Of a stretch of 64,000 nucleotides of DNA, positions 44,283 through 53,802 are shown in pieces. Position 1 is the stretch's first letter. The number at the start of each line of letters is the position of its first letter. This DNA comes from an uncultured Phycisphaerales bacterium (lineage in GTDB: Bacteria > Planctomycetota > Phycisphaerae > Sedimentisphaerales > Anaerobacaceae): positions 1-64,000 of the forward strand of contig CALEZT010000272.1 of the NCBI GenBank assembly GCA_937927975.1. Reading direction: 5' to 3'. Position numbers and translations under genes: made by a program. The notes under the pieces were generated by a model. It was not told where the DNA came from. It ran no database searches and saw only the letters and a list, made by a program, of their open reading frames with translations.

Positions 44283-44851
44283 GAGCCAGAGACAATCCCT
44301 TTTCCGTGGAGCGCGTTCATGCGATCCGGTTTCGCCCGCAAGGGGCGACGTTCGCCGGTCTGATGACGCGACTGAAGACGCTGAACTACCGGGCTGCGGT
44401 CGTCGGTCGCGACGGCTCCGGCAAGACCACGTTTCTGGAGGACTTGCAGCGAGCGCTCACCCAGGACAATATCAAGACCCGGATGGTGTTCGTGAACGAT
44501 ACCTCGCCTTTCTCGGACCCGGCGTGCCGGCGGCTGCTCTCGGAACTTACGCGAGACGAACTCGTGCTGCTCGACGGCGCCGATCTGATCCCGCGATCGG
44601 CCTGGTCTCTATTGAAGCGTCATACGATCACCCATGCGTACGGCCTGGTCATCACCTCTCACCGCCCCGGCCTGCTCCCGACGCTGATGGAATGCACGAC
44701 GAATCCCTCGCTGCTGCGAGACATCGTTCGTGAACTGCAACCGCCGGACCGCTGCATCCCCGTCGAATCCCTGGACACCCTCTTTCAACGCCACCAAGGC
44801 AACATCCGCGTCTGTCTCCGCGAGTTGTACGACTTGTGTGCACAAAGTTGA
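44279..44851 (+). CDS. Small P-loop ATPase
   Basis: 190 aa. Walker A GRDGSGKTT (about 42-50) and Walker B LVLLDGAD (about 98-105), followed by sensor-like VITSHRPG. Only a core ATPase domain; it looks like a nucleotide-dependent switch for its operon partners rather than an initiator. Start is a GTG at 44279 overlapping the previous stop. Confidence 0.65.
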   Translation: MRARDNPFSVERVHAIRFRPQGATFAGLMTRLKTLNYRAAVVGRDGSGKTTFLEDLQRALTQDNIKTRMVFVNDTSPFSDPACRRLLSELTRDELVLLDGADLIPRSAWSLLKRHTITHAYGLVITSHRPGLLPTLMECTTNPSLLRDIVRELQPPDRCIPVESLDTLFQRHQGNIRVCLRELYDLCAQS

Positions 44852-44861
44852 GCCCATCTTG

Positions 44862-45062
44862 TCAACGACGCCGAGCAACGCCGAATCGCGCCTCGCGAAC
44901 ACGTTCAACCGCGTCGATCTCCTGTTGAAAGGTCTTTGCCACGCGACCACTTCCAGCCAGGTCCCGGCGGACTTGAAGGTGTTTCAGTTCCGCGTTCAAT
45001 TGCACAAGGCTCAACTGTTCAAGTTCTGATCTTGTCTTGGGTTTTCTTGCTGCGCGGGACAT
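44862..45062 (-). CDS. Small basic helical protein
   Basis: 66 aa. Not recognised. Highly charged and helical (RKPKTRSELEQLSLVQLNAELKHLQ), no membrane segment. Supported mainly by a good AGGAGAGG 8 nt before the ATG at 45062. The next 400 bp to dnaE carry no other gene I can support, only the remnant of the MITE-like end. Confidence 0.4.
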   Translation of the reverse strand: MSRAARKPKTRSELEQLSLVQLNAELKHLQVRRDLAGSGRVAKTFQQEIDAVERVREARFGVARRR

Positions 45063-45303
45063 GGATCGTTGCCTCTCCTGGCATGGTGATGTCTACAGTA
45101 GGCGTCCGTACCGAGGGGACGTCGCCGCGGCTATTCGTCTTGTGTACTCCCACTATTCGGTCTCCTTGCGCTATCAGACAGCATCGTAGCAGAAGGGACA
45201 GGAACGCACCAAACAGAATCATCCAGATCCTCGTTATGAAGGATACATGGCCATATGGAAGGTGCGTCTTGTACTCCCGGACGAGAGACAGGCTCTCATA
45301 CGT

Positions 45304-45333
45304 CATGCTGCTGGCTCAAAGCGGCAAATCTCC
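45304..45333. repeat. Partial copy of the MITE-like end
   Basis: CATGCTGCTGGCTCAAAGCG and the next ten bases match 20971-21000 (inner part of the right terminal repeat) with few differences. The outer GGGGAC end is missing. Confidence 0.6.
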
Positions 45334-45464
45334 CCTGCCCGACCGCTTCGGGCGAGCCTTCCTGGAAACCCAATGTTTCAGCAGGGTGACCTGCCGCTTG
45401 ACAAGGAACGGCCGACGGCCTATCATGACCTCCTGATCGAGGGTTATGATAGGATTCATAAACT

Positions 45465-48400
45465 ATGTCCAATAAAGGATTTATACACCTCCACCTGCAT
45501 ACCCAGTACTCGCTGCTCGACGGGGCGATTCCGTTTGAGCCGCTGTTTGCGCGGTGCAAGAAGCTGGGTATGGATTCGGTGGCCATGACGGACCATGGCA
45601 ACATGTTCGGGGCCGTCGAGTTCTACGTCAAAGCCAAGGGCGCCGGGATCAAGCCGATCATCGGGATCGAGGCCTATGTCGCCCCCGGCAGCCGGCACGA
45701 CAAGAGCAAGTCGTCGATCTCCGACGCCGCGCACCACCTGGTCCTGCTGGCCGAGAACAACGCGGGTTATCAGAATCTGCTGAAGCTGGCGAGCATCGGA
45801 TACACCGAGGGCTTCTATTATCGACCCCGCATCGACAAAGAGGTGCTCGCCCAGTTCAACGAGGGGCTCATCTGCTCGACCGCCTGCATCAAAGGCGAGG
45901 TCACCGCGGCCGTCGCGTCCGGCGACATGAAGGCGGCCCGCGCGGCGGCCGAGAGCTATTTGAAGATCTTTGGCCCCGAGCGGTTCTTCATCGAGATTCA
46001 ATGCCACAAGGGAGAAGACCCCAACGTTCGGGCCGGGTGCATCGAGCTGGCCAACGAGATGGGCATCGGCCTGGTCGCGACCAACGACGTGCACTTCCTC
46101 GAAGCCGACGACTACGAGGCGCACAACTGTCTGACCTGCATCAGCACGGGCAAGCTCGCCACCGATCCCGAGCGAATGGTCTACCCGCCGGGCGTATACC
46201 TCAAGAGCTCCGATGAAATGCGGGAGATGTTCCCCGAGGCGCCGGAGTCCTGCGACAACACGCTGGCCATCGCGGCCCGCTGCAATGTAGAAATCGACCT
46301 GAAGACCCGCCACGCGCCGGTGTACAGGCCGCCGGACGGTTCGACGGCCGAGGACTACCTTCGCAAGCTCTGCTATGAGGGGGCCAAGGAACGGTATGCC
46401 GAGATCACCGACCGCGTGACCGAGCGGATGGAACGCGAGCTCCAGGTCATTCAATCGAAAGGCTTCTCCAGCTACTTCCTGATCGTGTGGGACTTCTGCA
46501 ATTACTCGCGTTCGAACGGCATTCCCGTGGGGGCCAGGGGCAGCGGCGTCGGCACGATCGTCGGCTATTGCCTGGGCCTGTGCGACGTCGATCCCATCAA
46601 GTACGACCTGCTGTTCGAGCGGTTCATGGACCCGGCCCGAAACGAGATGCCCGATATCGACATCGACATCTGCCAGCAGCATCGTCCGGACGTGATCGAC
46701 TATGTCCGCAAGAAGTACGGCGAGGTCGCGCAGATCATCACGTTCGGGACGATGAAGGCCAAGGCCGTCATCCGCGACATCTGCCGCGTGCTGGGGGTTC
46801 CGCTGGCCGAGGCGGACCGGCTGGCCAAGCTCGTCCCGTTCTCGCTGGACATGACGCTGGACAAGGCCCTGGAGACCGAGCCCGAGCTCAAGACCGCCTA
46901 CGATACGAACGATCTGACCCGCAAGGTGATCGACATCGGACGCAAGCTCGAAGGGCTCACCCGCCACGCGTCGGTCCACGCCGCAGGTGTCGTGATCGCC
47001 GACGAGCCGCTGGCGAACTTCGTGCCGCTGTACAAGGCCTCCGGCTCCGACGACATCATCACGCAGTACGAAGGCCCGATGGTCGAGAAGTGCGGCCTGC
47101 TGAAGATGGACTTCCTGGGCCTCAAGACACTCAGCGTTCTGTCGCGGGCCTGCCAGTTGGTCAAGAACAATCACGGCGTCGCCCTCGACCTGGAGAAGAT
47201 CGACATCACGGACCCCAAGGTGTTCGAGATCTTCGTGAAAGGGCGGACCAAAGGCATCTTCCAGTTCGAATCCGGCGGCATGCAGGACCTGGTGATGAAA
47301 ATGCGGCCGGACCGCATCGAGGACCTGATCGCGGCCAACGCGCTCTACCGCCCGGGTCCAATGACCCTGATCCCCGACTACATCGACCGCAAGCACGGCG
47401 CCGAATGGACCTGTCCGCACGAGATCATGACCGAGGTGCTCCGCGAGACCTACGGCATCATGGTCTACCAGGAGCAGGTCATGCGGATCTGCAACCGCCT
47501 GGGCGACATCCCGCTGCGCGAGGCGTACGGCCTGATCAAGGCGATCAGCAAAAAGAAGATTGAAATCATCGGCAAAGAGAAGGAGCGGTTCCTCGCGGGC
47601 TCCGTCGCCAAGGGCCTCAAGAAGAGCGAGGCCGAGCACATCTTCGAGCTGATCGAGCGGTTCGCCGGCTACGGGTTCAACAAGAGCCACTCGACCCGCT
47701 ACGCGTTCGTCGCGTACCAGACCGCCTTTCTCAAGGCCTATTACCCCGTCGAGTTCATGGCGGCTCTGCTGACCTACGACAAGGGCGACACGGAGAAGGT
47801 CGTCGAGTACATCGGCGAGTGCCGCGAAATGGGCATCGAGGTGATGGCGCCGGACATCAACGACAGCGACGTCGACTTCACCCCTTTGTACAAAGAGGTT
47901 GGCCAGGGCACCAAAGGCGTGATCCGGTTCGGTCTGGCTGCGGTGCGGGGGGTCGGCGAGAAGGCGGTCGAACAGATGATCGCGGCCCGAAGGAAAGTGG
48001 GCGGATTCCGCAGCCTGTTCCATTTCTGCGAGAACGTCGATCTGCGGGCGGTGAACAAGCAGGTGATCGAGGCCCTGATCAAGGGTGGGGCCTTCGACCG
48101 TCTGGGCGGCAACCGCAACCAGATGATGATCGGTCTGGAGCGGGCCATGCAGGTCGGTTCCAGCCTGCAATCGGACAAAGTCAGCGGCCAGATGAATTTC
48201 TTCGGGCAGATCTCCGACGAGAAGCAGTACGCGGAGGACCACAAGGCGCTGCCCGACGTGCCGCCATGGCCGGAATTGCAGATGCTGGCTTTCGAGAAGC
48301 AGGTCCTGGGGTTCTACGTCACGAGCAACCCGCTCAGTCAGCACGCCGAGATGATCAACGACTACTCGACGACGAACACCGCGCGCCTGGCGCAGGAACA

Positions 48401-48968
48401 CGGACCGGCCGAGGGAAACGGCGGCAACGGTCATGGCAATGGCAACGGCAACGGCGAGAAGCAGGTCACCATCGGCGGGATGATCACGAAAATCCGCTAC
48501 AACATCACCAAGAACGGCCGGAACGCAGGGGCCAAAATGGCGGTCTTCACGCTCGAGGACCTGCAAGGGCAGATCGAAGTGGTCCTTTTCCCCGACACGC
48601 TGGCTGAATGCCAGTCGCTGCTCGTGGAGGACAGCGTGGTCTTCGTCAAGGGCAAGACCGATTGCCGTCGGGAGCGGGCCAACATCCTCGCCTCCGAGCT
48701 GATCCCGCTGGAGAAAGCGAGGGAGAAGCTGGCCAAAGGGGTGTGGATCAAGCTCGACGCCCAAGGGATGACCGCCGACAAGGTGCAGCAGATCCGCAAT
48801 GTCTGCCAATCCCATCGAGGCAACCGACCGCTTTCGATGATCATCCTCACCAATCGGGGGAGGATTCACGCCACCGCGGATCGGGCCCTGTGCGTCAATC
48901 CGGACGTCGAGTTCTGTCGCAAGATGCGGCAGCTTGTCGGCGACGAGAACTTCCAGTTGGCCAGGTGA
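45465..48968 (+). CDS. dnaE: DNA polymerase III alpha subunit
   Basis: 1167 aa. Replicative C-family polymerase. PHP domain (FIHLHLHTQYSLLDG start), palm with PDIDIDICQQHR (acidic triad) and the fingers. Helix-hairpin-helix (about 820-860) and OB domain near the C-terminus, with a Gly/Asn-rich linker (about 985-1000) between them. ATG 45465. Length is typical. Confidence 0.97.
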   Translation: MSNKGFIHLHLHTQYSLLDGAIPFEPLFARCKKLGMDSVAMTDHGNMFGAVEFYVKAKGAGIKPIIGIEAYVAPGSRHDKSKSSISDAAHHLVLLAENNAGYQNLLKLASIGYTEGFYYRPRIDKEVLAQFNEGLICSTACIKGEVTAAVASGDMKAARAAAESYLKIFGPERFFIEIQCHKGEDPNVRAGCIELANEMGIGLVATNDVHFLEADDYEAHNCLTCISTGKLATDPERMVYPPGVYLKSSDEMREMFPEAPESCDNTLAIAARCNVEIDLKTRHAPVYRPPDGSTAEDYLRKLCYEGAKERYAEITDRVTERMERELQVIQSKGFSSYFLIVWDFCNYSRSNGIPVGARGSGVGTIVGYCLGLCDVDPIKYDLLFERFMDPARNEMPDIDIDICQQHRPDVIDYVRKKYGEVAQIITFGTMKAKAVIRDICRVLGVPLAEADRLAKLVPFSLDMTLDKALETEPELKTAYDTNDLTRKVIDIGRKLEGLTRHASVHAAGVVIADEPLANFVPLYKASGSDDIITQYEGPMVEKCGLLKMDFLGLKTLSVLSRACQLVKNNHGVALDLEKIDITDPKVFEIFVKGRTKGIFQFESGGMQDLVMKMRPDRIEDLIAANALYRPGPMTLIPDYIDRKHGAEWTCPHEIMTEVLRETYGIMVYQEQVMRICNRLGDIPLREAYGLIKAISKKKIEIIGKEKERFLAGSVAKGLKKSEAEHIFELIERFAGYGFNKSHSTRYAFVAYQTAFLKAYYPVEFMAALLTYDKGDTEKVVEYIGECREMGIEVMAPDINDSDVDFTPLYKEVGQGTKGVIRFGLAAVRGVGEKAVEQMIAARRKVGGFRSLFHFCENVDLRAVNKQVIEALIKGGAFDRLGGNRNQMMIGLERAMQVGSSLQSDKVSGQMNFFGQISDEKQYAEDHKALPDVPPWPELQMLAFEKQVLGFYVTSNPLSQHAEMINDYSTTNTARLAQEHGPAEGNGGNGHGNGNGNGEKQVTIGGMITKIRYNITKNGRNAGAKMAVFTLEDLQGQIEVVLFPDTLAECQSLLVEDSVVFVKGKTDCRRERANILASELIPLEKAREKLAKGVWIKLDAQGMTADKVQQIRNVCQSHRGNRPLSMIILTNRGRIHATADRALCVNPDVEFCRKMRQLVGDENFQLAR

Positions 48969-49011
48969 CGGTTCGCCTGCGCAGGCCCGCTGCGTCCTGC
49001 TGCAAAGGGAG

Positions 49012-49041
49012 TTGACCGTCGAGGCGCCGGTGCGCTATACT
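49012..49041 (+). promoter_or_regulatory. Sigma70-type promoter for the lipoprotein gene
   Basis: TTGACC, 18-bp spacer, TATACT, about 105 bp upstream of the ATG at 49147. Confidence 0.5.
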
Positions 49042-49146
49042 CTCGATCGATTGCGGACCGGAGGCTCCGGCTCGGAGCCGGGAGTCCCGGCGCGAGGGTG
49101 AATCATTGAACGGATTACAGACGAATCGTTTTCCGGGAGGATCACA

Positions 49147-49518
49147 ATGGTGTGCAGGAGAAGCTGTGTGTCGGTCGGGATCGCAGTGACAGCGGCGCTC
49201 ATGATGGGGATCGCGGGTTGCAGTACGCTCGGACCTCTTCAAGGGACCGATCTGCCGCGGGACGCACAGATCGTTGGCGGCGGATTCACCGTCGAATGGA
49301 TAGCGCCCGCGGATGGGACGGTTCTTCTCTACGAGAGAAAGTCGGGCAAGCTCGTGGAGACGGAATCGCTCAGCGAGGGGGATTCCTACGACTTCGAGAT
49401 GGATCTGAGCGACGAGGAAGTGACCCAGACGTTCGAAAAGGCGTTCGGGATTCCCGTCAAGGACGCCAGGCTGGTGCTGTACTTCAAGCCGGCTCCCGCG
49501 CCAGTTGAAGCGCCGTAA
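49147..49518 (+). CDS. Small lipoprotein
   Basis: 123 aa. Lipobox GIAGC (Cys about 25) and a beta-rich domain (IVGGGFTVEWIAPADGTVLLYE) after the anchor. ATG 49147 preceded by GGGAGG. Unknown function; outer-membrane or periplasmic face expected. The next gene starts 4 nt on. Confidence 0.75.
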   Translation: MVCRRSCVSVGIAVTAALMMGIAGCSTLGPLQGTDLPRDAQIVGGGFTVEWIAPADGTVLLYERKSGKLVETESLSEGDSYDFEMDLSDEEVTQTFEKAFGIPVKDARLVLYFKPAPAPVEAP

Positions 49519-49521
49519 GTC

Positions 49522-49779
49522 ATGAGAGACTCCATGCGGGACGACACGACCGAAGACGTACTTGCCGCGCAGCGCCGCATCCTGCACCGGATCGGTCCTG
49601 CCGGCAGATTGGCCATGGTGTTCGAACTCAGCGACAATCTGCGATTGCTGGCCGCAGCCGGTGTGCGGCATCGTCATCCCCAATGGAGCGATCGAGTTGT
49701 CGAACGAGAAGTCGTCCGTCTGATGATCGGCGATGACCTGTTCCGCCAGGCCTACGGAAAGGAACCGGCTGCGACATGA
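49522..49779 (+). CDS. Small helical partner of the nucleotidyltransferase
   Basis: 85 aa. Helical (AAQRRILHRIGPAGRLAMVFELSDNLRLLA), unknown. The stop overlaps the next ATG (ATGA), a layout typical of toxin-antitoxin or two-subunit nucleotidyltransferase modules. An ATG at 49534 is an alternative start. Confidence 0.6.
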   Translation: MRDSMRDDTTEDVLAAQRRILHRIGPAGRLAMVFELSDNLRLLAAAGVRHRHPQWSDRVVEREVVRLMIGDDLFRQAYGKEPAAT

Positions 49780-50354
49780 TCAGCCAGCAGGAATTCCTCA
49801 GGCGTCTCACGGGGCTGTTCGATGCGGTCAGAATACCCTACATGATGGTGGGTTCTGTGGGCAGCAGTCTCCATGGCCGTCCGCGAGCTACGCGGGACGC
49901 AGATATCGTGATCGATCCTGCCGAGGAGCAACTCATATCGCTTCTCGCTCTCCTGGAGCAGAACCATTACGTCCGTCGAGAGACTGCGCTGGATGCGCTG
50001 CGCCGTCGGACGATGTTCAATGCCCTCGATCTTGACGGCGGGTGGAAGGCGGATCTGATCATCCGCAAGGATAGACCTTTCAGTCGCCAGAAGTTCGCTC
50101 GTCGTCGTCAGATCGACGCGATGGGCGGGGCGTTCTGGGTAGTCTCCCCTGAGGATGCGATCCTCAGCAAGCTCGAATGGATGAAGGGGCGTGAATCCAA
50201 CATCCAGTATTCCGATGCTTTGGGAGTGGCCGCTGAGCATTGGGGCGCCCTGGATTTGGCGTATCTCCAGAAGTGGGCTGAAGAACTTGATGTTCAAGAT
50301 GCGCTGGTTCGCCTGCTGAACGAAGCCAGAGAACAAGCGGAAAGGATCGGTTGA
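49776..50354 (+). CDS. Nucleotidyltransferase-fold protein (AbiEii/MNT-like)
   Basis: 192 aa. NTase signature: GSVGSSLHGRPRATRDADIVID (Gly-Ser plus the Asp-x-Asp metal ligands) and DLIIRKDRPFSR as the third acidic strand region. Members modify RNA, proteins or drugs, some as toxins; the target is unknown. Overlaps the 85-aa gene. Its stop lies 1 nt before the tmk TTG. Confidence 0.8.
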   Translation: MISQQEFLRRLTGLFDAVRIPYMMVGSVGSSLHGRPRATRDADIVIDPAEEQLISLLALLEQNHYVRRETALDALRRRTMFNALDLDGGWKADLIIRKDRPFSRQKFARRRQIDAMGGAFWVVSPEDAILSKLEWMKGRESNIQYSDALGVAAEHWGALDLAYLQKWAEELDVQDALVRLLNEAREQAERIG

Positions 50355-50355
50355 T

Positions 50356-51009
50356 TTGAAGGCGGATCGGTTGCAGAAGGGGTTCGAGGGCTGCTTCATC
50401 GTGCTCGACGGGCCGGATGGGTGCGGCAAGAGCAGCCAGTCGCGGATGCTGACGGACTGGCTGCGAGGGCAGGGGGCGGATGTCGTCGGGTTCCGCGATC
50501 CCGGAACGACCGTGATCGGCGAGAAGATCCGCGAGATCCTGCTGAGTCCCGCCCATGAGGCGATGGCCACCCCGACCGAGGTGCTGCTCTACATGGCCGC
50601 TCGCGTGCAACTGTGGTCCGAGAGCATTGGACCGGCTCTTGAAGGGGGCAAATGCGTGGTCATGGACCGCTGGCTGTCGAGCACGTGCGCCTATCAGGGC
50701 CATGCCGGCGGGTTCGGCGTGGAGAAGGTCCTGGCGGTCGCGGAGGTCTCGCTGGAGAGGATCTGGCCGGACCTGACGATCGTTCTCGACGTGGACCTCA
50801 AGACCGCGGCCCAGCGGCTCAATCGAGAGCTCGACCGCATGGAACGCAAGGGCGACGATTATCATACCCGTGTCCGCGAGGGATTCCTCAAACTGGCTGA
50901 AGGTCGGCCGGGATTCGCGGTGGTCGATGCCACCGCGGGTCCTGAAACCGTGCACGAAGGGGTTCTCGCAGCGGTTCAGGGTATGTTGGCGAAAGGCAGG
51001 GGGCTCTGA
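50356..51009 (+). CDS. tmk: Thymidylate kinase
   Basis: 217 aa. dTMP to dTDP. P-loop GPDGCGKSS (19-27), DR-motif MDRWLSSTCAYQGHAGG, LDVDLKTAAQRL. Start is a TTG at 50356, just after the NTase stop. The stop overlaps holB (TGATG). Confidence 0.93.
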   Translation: MKADRLQKGFEGCFIVLDGPDGCGKSSQSRMLTDWLRGQGADVVGFRDPGTTVIGEKIREILLSPAHEAMATPTEVLLYMAARVQLWSESIGPALEGGKCVVMDRWLSSTCAYQGHAGGFGVEKVLAVAEVSLERIWPDLTIVLDVDLKTAAQRLNRELDRMERKGDDYHTRVREGFLKLAEGRPGFAVVDATAGPETVHEGVLAAVQGMLAKGRGL

Positions 51010-52199
51010 TGTCCTTGCGAGACGTTTTTTGTCAAGACAGAGCCATCGGGATACTCCAGCGAGGGTTGGCGGCCGACCGCGCGGCCCACGCGTATCTTTT
51101 CGCCGGACCCGAGGGAGTGGGCAAGTACAAGACCGCACGCGAATGGGCCCGACTCTTGTTGTGCCATGAACCGACGTGTAGCACCCCCGCCCCCGGGGGT
51201 GGCCCCAGCCGGGGGCGGCTGGGCTACATTGAGGGATCTCAACACCGGGTGGAAGGGCCCTTTGCCGATAGCTGCGGGTCGTGCGAGTCCTGCGCCCTGG
51301 TGGACGCCGGCTCGCATCCGGACTACGCGCATGTCTACAAGGAACTGCTCGAGTACACCCGTGAGGGCAAGGGCAAGAAGACCCCGATCGACCTGCCGAT
51401 CGACGTGATTCGCGAGTTTCTGATCGAGCAGGTTTCGAACCGTCCATCGCTGGCTTCGAGGAAGGTCTACATCGTCAGCGAGGCCGAGAAGCTCAACGCC
51501 AACTCGCAGAATGCTCTGCTCAAGGTGCTGGAGGAGCCGCCGGCGTATTGCACGATCATCCTGTTGTGCACCCGTCTGGAGCAACTGCTGCCGACGATCA
51601 AGTCCCGCTGCCAGGTCATTCGGTTCGGCCCGGTGGATGAGAAGCGGATCACGGCTCAACTGGTCGCGACCGGCCTGGGCAGCCGGGAGTCCGCGTTCTT
51701 CGCTCGTCTGGCGCAGGGCAGTCTGGGTCTTGCCTGCCAGTGGGCCAGGCTCCAGCAAGACGGAGTGGGTCTGTTCGAGACCAAAAAAGACCTGGTGGCG
51801 GCGTTGGCCGATTGCAGGCTGGCCGATGTGCCGCAGATCGTCGACCGGGCGCAGGAGGCCGGAAAGAAGATCGCCTCAGGCTGGGGGAACCTTGACAAAG
51901 CCACGAGCAAGAGCGACCTGGGCCGTCGGGCCCAGCGGACGTTGATCCAGATCTTCATCTCCGCCCTGTACGACGTGGCGATCCATCACGTCGCTCCCGA
52001 TCGTCCGCTGATCAACGCGGACCAGGCCCCTCAGATCGCGACTCTGGCGGGTCGGCTGGGTCCGGAGCAGGCCCTCGAAGGCGTCCGCGACGGCTACGAA
52101 ATGCTCCGCTGGCTGGACGCCAACGTCAACGACCGCCTAATTCTGGAGCGGCTATTGTTCCGCCTGGCGCGTTCGGCTATAATGACCGTTTCGAGTTAG
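51009..52199 (+). CDS. holB: DNA polymerase III delta-prime-like subunit, with in-frame repeat insertion
   Basis: 396 aa. Clamp-loader ATPase-fold subunit: RAAHAYLFAGPEGVGK (P-loop with GKY instead of GKS/T), zinc-binding Cys cluster (LLCHEPTC then CGSCESC), ALLKVLEEPP sensor region. Between the first and second zinc Cys pairs about 25 residues (STPAPGGGPSRGRLG onward) are encoded by a GC-rich palindromic repeat, not seen in typical homologues. ATG 51009 overlaps tmk. Confidence 0.9.
   Translation: MSLRDVFCQDRAIGILQRGLAADRAAHAYLFAGPEGVGKYKTAREWARLLLCHEPTCSTPAPGGGPSRGRLGYIEGSQHRVEGPFADSCGSCESCALVDAGSHPDYAHVYKELLEYTREGKGKKTPIDLPIDVIREFLIEQVSNRPSLASRKVYIVSEAEKLNANSQNALLKVLEEPPAYCTIILLCTRLEQLLPTIKSRCQVIRFGPVDEKRITAQLVATGLGSRESAFFARLAQGSLGLACQWARLQQDGVGLFETKKDLVAALADCRLADVPQIVDRAQEAGKKIASGWGNLDKATSKSDLGRRAQRTLIQIFISALYDVAIHHVAPDRPLINADQAPQIATLAGRLGPEQALEGVRDGYEMLRWLDANVNDRLILERLLFRLARSAIMTVSS
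51177..51238. repeat. GC-rich double palindrome inserted in holB (family C)
   Basis: CACCCCCGCCCCCGGGGGTG followed by CCCCAGCCGGGGGCGGCTGG, two hairpins. The frame is kept. Confidence 0.7.
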
Positions 52200-52314
52200 C
52201 GTCTGCGCGGTTGGATCAGGCCCTGTTCGACCTGGGAGCGTTGAACGCACATGTTGTATTTCTGGGGGCGCGTCTCGTCGGTTTCGAGACCGCTCTCCAA
52301 TAGGATAATCGCCG

Positions 52315-53787
52315 ATGACGGAAGAAACACCGAGCAAGTCCAGGCCGGCCAAGAGAAAGTTCCTTTTGATCCGCTACGGCCGGATGAACAACCTCGGCCT
52401 CTTCGAGCACAACGAGTCGGAGATCCCCCGGACGCTGACCCGCGTCGTCGTCAAGACCGACAAGGGTCTCGAACTGGGCCATCTCGTGGGCCAGTTGGAT
52501 TACTACAAGGACGGGCGGTTCCGGCTCAGCGAAGAGCAGATCGCCAGCTACTACACGACCAGCGAGATCCAGTTCAACACCGAGCCGGTGGGCAAGGTGG
52601 TGCGGCTCGCCACGCCCGACGACATCAGCGAAGAGCAGCATCTCAAGGCGATTACCGCTGAGGAGATCGAGAGTTGCGAGCGTCTGGCGGACGAACTGGG
52701 TCTGCGGATGAAGATCATCGACGCCGAGCACATCTTCGGCGGCGAGCGAATCGTCTTCTACTTCATGGCCGAAGGTCGGATCGACTTCCGCGAGCTGGTT
52801 CGAAAGCTCGCCCAGGAGTACCAGACCCGCATCGAGATGCGGCAGATCGGCTCTCGCGACGAGGCCAAGCTCCTCGGCGACGTCGAAAGCTGCGGTCGCG
52901 AGTGCTGCTGCCTCCAGTTCCTGCAACTGCTCAAGCCGGTGAACATGCGGATGGCCAAGATGCAGAAGGCCACGCTGGACCCCTCCAAGATCTCCGGCTA
53001 CTGCGGCCGGCTCAAATGCTGCCTGCGGTACGAAGACCAGACCTACACCGAACTCAAGCAGAGTCTGCCGAAGAAGGGTGTGCTCGTCCAGACGGAGAAG
53101 GGCGAGGGCAAGGTCCTCGACGGCCAGATCCTGACCCAACTGGTCATCGTCGAGTTCCCCAATGGGGAAAGGGCCCCGTTCCCGGTCGACGAGGTCACGG
53201 TCCTCCCTGCCTCGGCGATCAAACGCAAGCCCCCGGAGGAGTCGGGCCCCGACGCGAATCGGCGGCCCGAGGAGGGGGAGCGACCGGCCGGCCGCGATTC
53301 GCAACGACGTCCGGGCCGGGATCGGGACCAGCGTCGTCCCCCGCGCAACGATCGTCGCGACGCATATGACCAGCGGCAGGACGCAACGACGGAACCCCAG
53401 GACGCCTCCGACGATCGACCCGAGGCTTCCGAAGGGCAGACAAGCGGTTCCGATCGAGACCGCGAAAGCCCGGATCGGGAATCTCCGAATGCAGAATTCC
53501 GCCCGGAAAACTCGCAAAGGCCGACGAATCGTGATTCGCAGCGACGTCCCGGTCGCGATCGTGATCAGCGCAGGCCTCCGCGCAACGGACGCCGGGAGGG
53601 GGGCGACCGCAGGTCGGAAAATCGCAACGGGCCGCGGGAGGTCCGCGAGCCGCGGTCGGATGCTCCCGTCGAGCGACAGCAAACGCCCGATGCGCAGCGG
53701 GCCGGCGATGGGCCGGATCGTGAAAATCGCGGCCAGGAGCGTCCCGACGCGGGCCCAGGCGTCGAGAACGCCGACAAGCAGGAGTAG
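52315..53787 (+). CDS. ricT: PSP1/RicT-family protein with a long Arg-rich tail
   Basis: 490 aa. PSP1 domain (about 85-235) with the Cys-rich Fe-S-type motif CGRECCCLQFLQ and YCGRLKCCLRYE. In Bacillus, RicT with RicA and RicF affects RNA maturation through RNase Y. The last about 180 residues are Arg/Asp/Pro-rich and contain a duplicated unit around NRDSQRRPGRDRDQRRPP, probably disordered and nucleic-acid-binding. ATG 52315. Confidence 0.85.
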   Translation: MTEETPSKSRPAKRKFLLIRYGRMNNLGLFEHNESEIPRTLTRVVVKTDKGLELGHLVGQLDYYKDGRFRLSEEQIASYYTTSEIQFNTEPVGKVVRLATPDDISEEQHLKAITAEEIESCERLADELGLRMKIIDAEHIFGGERIVFYFMAEGRIDFRELVRKLAQEYQTRIEMRQIGSRDEAKLLGDVESCGRECCCLQFLQLLKPVNMRMAKMQKATLDPSKISGYCGRLKCCLRYEDQTYTELKQSLPKKGVLVQTEKGEGKVLDGQILTQLVIVEFPNGERAPFPVDEVTVLPASAIKRKPPEESGPDANRRPEEGERPAGRDSQRRPGRDRDQRRPPRNDRRDAYDQRQDATTEPQDASDDRPEASEGQTSGSDRDRESPDRESPNAEFRPENSQRPTNRDSQRRPGRDRDQRRPPRNGRREGGDRRSENRNGPREVREPRSDAPVERQQTPDAQRAGDGPDRENRGQERPDAGPGVENADKQE

Positions 53788-53802
53788 GAGAAGAAGGAAA
53801 CA

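Noticed and set aside
45019..45306. 95-aa minus-strand frame with one hydrophobic helix
   Set aside because: It overlaps the better-supported 66-aa gene, has no Shine-Dalgarno and begins in the MITE-like remnant.
45456..48869. 1137-aa minus-strand open frame
   Set aside because: Antisense shadow of dnaE, typical for GC-rich coding DNA.
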